Below, piece after piece: positions 6,471 through 7,008 of a stretch of 7,008 nucleotides of DNA. Numbering within the stretch: position 1 is the stretch's first letter; the number at the start of each line of letters is the position of its first letter. Where the stretch lies: assembly GCA_003229235.1 (NCBI GenBank), contig QIIH01000036.1:1-7008 (forward strand). The letters run 5' to 3'. This stretch comes from Flavobacteriales bacterium. Its GTDB lineage: Bacteria; Bacteroidota; Bacteroidia; Flavobacteriales; Flavobacteriaceae. Under the pieces are notes generated by a model. The model saw only the letters and a program-made list of their open reading frames with translations. It made no database searches and was not told the origin of the DNA. The translations under genes were made by a program, and so were the position numbers.

Positions 6471-6486
6471 TGGCACACCCTTTGGT
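6471..6486 (+). promoter_or_regulatory. Sigma-54-like element in the uvrA 3' region (weak)
   Basis: TGGCAC (6471-6476), five bases, then TTGGT (6482-6486) has the -24/-12 layout of a sigma-54 promoter, but the -12 GC is GG. A transcript from it would start near 6496 and run straight into the terminator hairpin. It lies 94 bp upstream of the better element and may be a remnant, a decoy or chance. Confidence 0.2.
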
Positions 6487-6498
6487 TTACTACTAGCG

Positions 6499-6530
6499 AA
6501 AGTCGCTTGCATCTGCAAGCGACTTTTTAT
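6499..6530 (+). terminator. Rho-independent terminator downstream of uvrA
   Basis: AAAGTCGCTTGCA (6499-6511) pairs with TGCAAGCGACTTT (6514-6526) to give a stem of about 12 bp and a small loop, followed by a T-rich tail (TTTTTAT, 6524-6530). It is about 100 bases past the uvrA stop and is the only strong hairpin there. It insulates the sigma-54 promoter and secreted-protein gene from uvrA transcription. Confidence 0.88.
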
Positions 6531-6564
6531 TGTTAAGGCCTTATTTTACTGGCATTTACATCTT

Positions 6565-6580
6565 TGGCACGGTCGTTGTA
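6565..6580 (+). promoter_or_regulatory. Sigma-54 (RpoN) -24/-12 promoter
   Basis: TGGCAC (6565-6570), five bases (GGTCG), then TTGTA (6576-6580) matches the sigma-54 consensus TGGCAC-N5-TTGCA at all but one position (T for C at -12). Spacing is exact. Transcription would start near 6590, leaving a leader of about 46 bases before the ATG at 6637. Such promoters need an enhancer-binding ATPase activator, which is not in this window. Confidence 0.65.
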
Positions 6581-6636
6581 TTATAGTAACTGTAATGCTA
6601 GCCAAAATGTATTTACGAATTTAAAACCCTTTTACC

Positions 6637-7008
6637 ATGAAAAAATTAGCACTATTATTCACAGGTCTTTTCTTATTAGCCAGTAGCAATTTGGTCGCCG
6701 AGACTAGCGACGAAGAACGCAGATATTATACTAACGATAACCAGTCTTACATTTTTGTAGAAGGCGGGGTAGAGTTTTCGGTTTTTCCAGATGGACAATT
6801 CGATTTTGTATATGTAGGACATAACAATAATCTAAGTGTTAGTATTAATACTCCAGGGGTTGGCTTAAACTACAATTCAGGTTATGATTACCAAGCCTAT
6901 GTACAATACGACGACTATGGCGCAGTAATTCAGATAGAAGATGTAGCTCTTTATTACGACGAATACGGTAGAATTGTTCAAGCTGGGAATGTAGAGATTC
7001 GCTACAAC
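6637..7008 (+). CDS. Exported Tyr/Asp-rich repeat protein, 3'-truncated by the window edge
   Basis: An open frame of 124 codons from ATG 6637 with no stop before the right edge, so only the N-terminal part is seen. Residues 1-21 are a clear Sec signal peptide (Lys-Lys, a Leu/Phe core, likely cleavage after LVA at 21); there is no lipobox cysteine. The mature part has a GVEFSVFPDGQFDF segment (44-57). From Tyr91 on there is a 16-residue repeat: tyrosines at 91, 107 and 123 each followed by Asp or Asn, with the pattern Y-D-[DE]-Y-G-x-[IV]-[IV]-Q and then V-x-[LI]. This is what one expects of short beta-hairpin repeats. I recall similar proteins of unknown function in Flavobacteriaceae with VEFSVFPDG and YDxYGRV repeats. 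It is probably periplasmic or on the cell surface. It has its own sigma-54-type promoter. Confidence 0.85.
   Translation, partial: MKKLALLFTGLFLLASSNLVAETSDEERRYYTNDNQSYIFVEGGVEFSVFPDGQFDFVYVGHNNNLSVSINTPGVGLNYNSGYDYQAYVQYDDYGAVIQIEDVALYYDEYGRIVQAGNVEIRYN

Noticed and set aside
6400..6500. Possible small RNA or tRNA between the uvrA stop and the terminator.
   Set aside because: Only 4- to 5-bp stems are visible, with no tRNA arms or conserved RNA motif; a uvrA 3' untranslated region is enough to explain it.
6427..6624. A 65-codon open frame between uvrA and the secreted-protein gene.
   Set aside because: It runs through the strong terminator hairpin and the sigma-54 promoter, has an unlikely composition (rich in Cys, Trp, His and Leu), and ends just before a better-supported gene.
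1..7008. Mobile element, phage, defence island or CRISPR array.
   Set aside because: No transposase, integrase, terminal inverted repeats, target duplications or regularly spaced long repeats are seen; the genes are core repair and stress functions.

Overview
The window looks like part of a chromosome of a marine-type member of the Flavobacteriaceae (Bacteroidota). The evidence is the AT-rich composition, the absence of Shine-Dalgarno sequences, TAnnTTTG-type -7 promoter boxes, a -24/-12 sigma-54 promoter, and the style of several proteins (a Flavobacteriia-type ECF sigma factor, UvrA and Nth, and a secreted Tyr/Asp-rich repeat protein). It reads as ordinary core-genome DNA. I see no insertion sequence, phage gene, CRISPR array, tRNA or rRNA.

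Layout: (1) 6-1271, +, a conserved cytosolic protein of unknown function, possibly continuing upstream of the window. (2) 1272-1416, a gene-free junction between converging genes that carries decayed short repeats. (3) 1417-1884, -, Bcp-type thiol peroxidase, and 1915-2571, +, endonuclease III. These two are divergent, separated by only 30 bp in which two back-to-back promoter boxes can be read. The Nth has no cysteine and so lacks the usual iron-sulfur cluster. (4) 2559-2584, a hairpin terminator that overlaps the nth stop codon and can serve both strands. (5) 2592-2783 and 2800-3384, -, a 63-residue basic protein of unknown function and, upstream of it, an ECF-type sigma factor, probably one operon. 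(6) 3385-3618, a divergent regulatory region. (7) 3619-6399, +, UvrA, with a probable TTG start just downstream of its promoter. (8) 6400-6636, the uvrA 3' end with a strong terminator, then a sigma-54 promoter. (9) 6637-7008, +, the first 124 codons of an exported protein made of 16-residue Tyr/Asp/Gly repeats, cut by the right edge.

Functionally, the middle of the window is a DNA-maintenance and stress cluster: base excision repair (Nth), nucleotide excision repair (UvrA), peroxide detoxification (Bcp) and a sigma factor. Each appears to have its own promoter, so the link is one of neighbourhood rather than one operon. Nothing here is clearly a new system. The items most worth following up are the cysteine-free Nth, the small protein paired with the sigma factor, and the sigma-54-driven secreted repeat protein.
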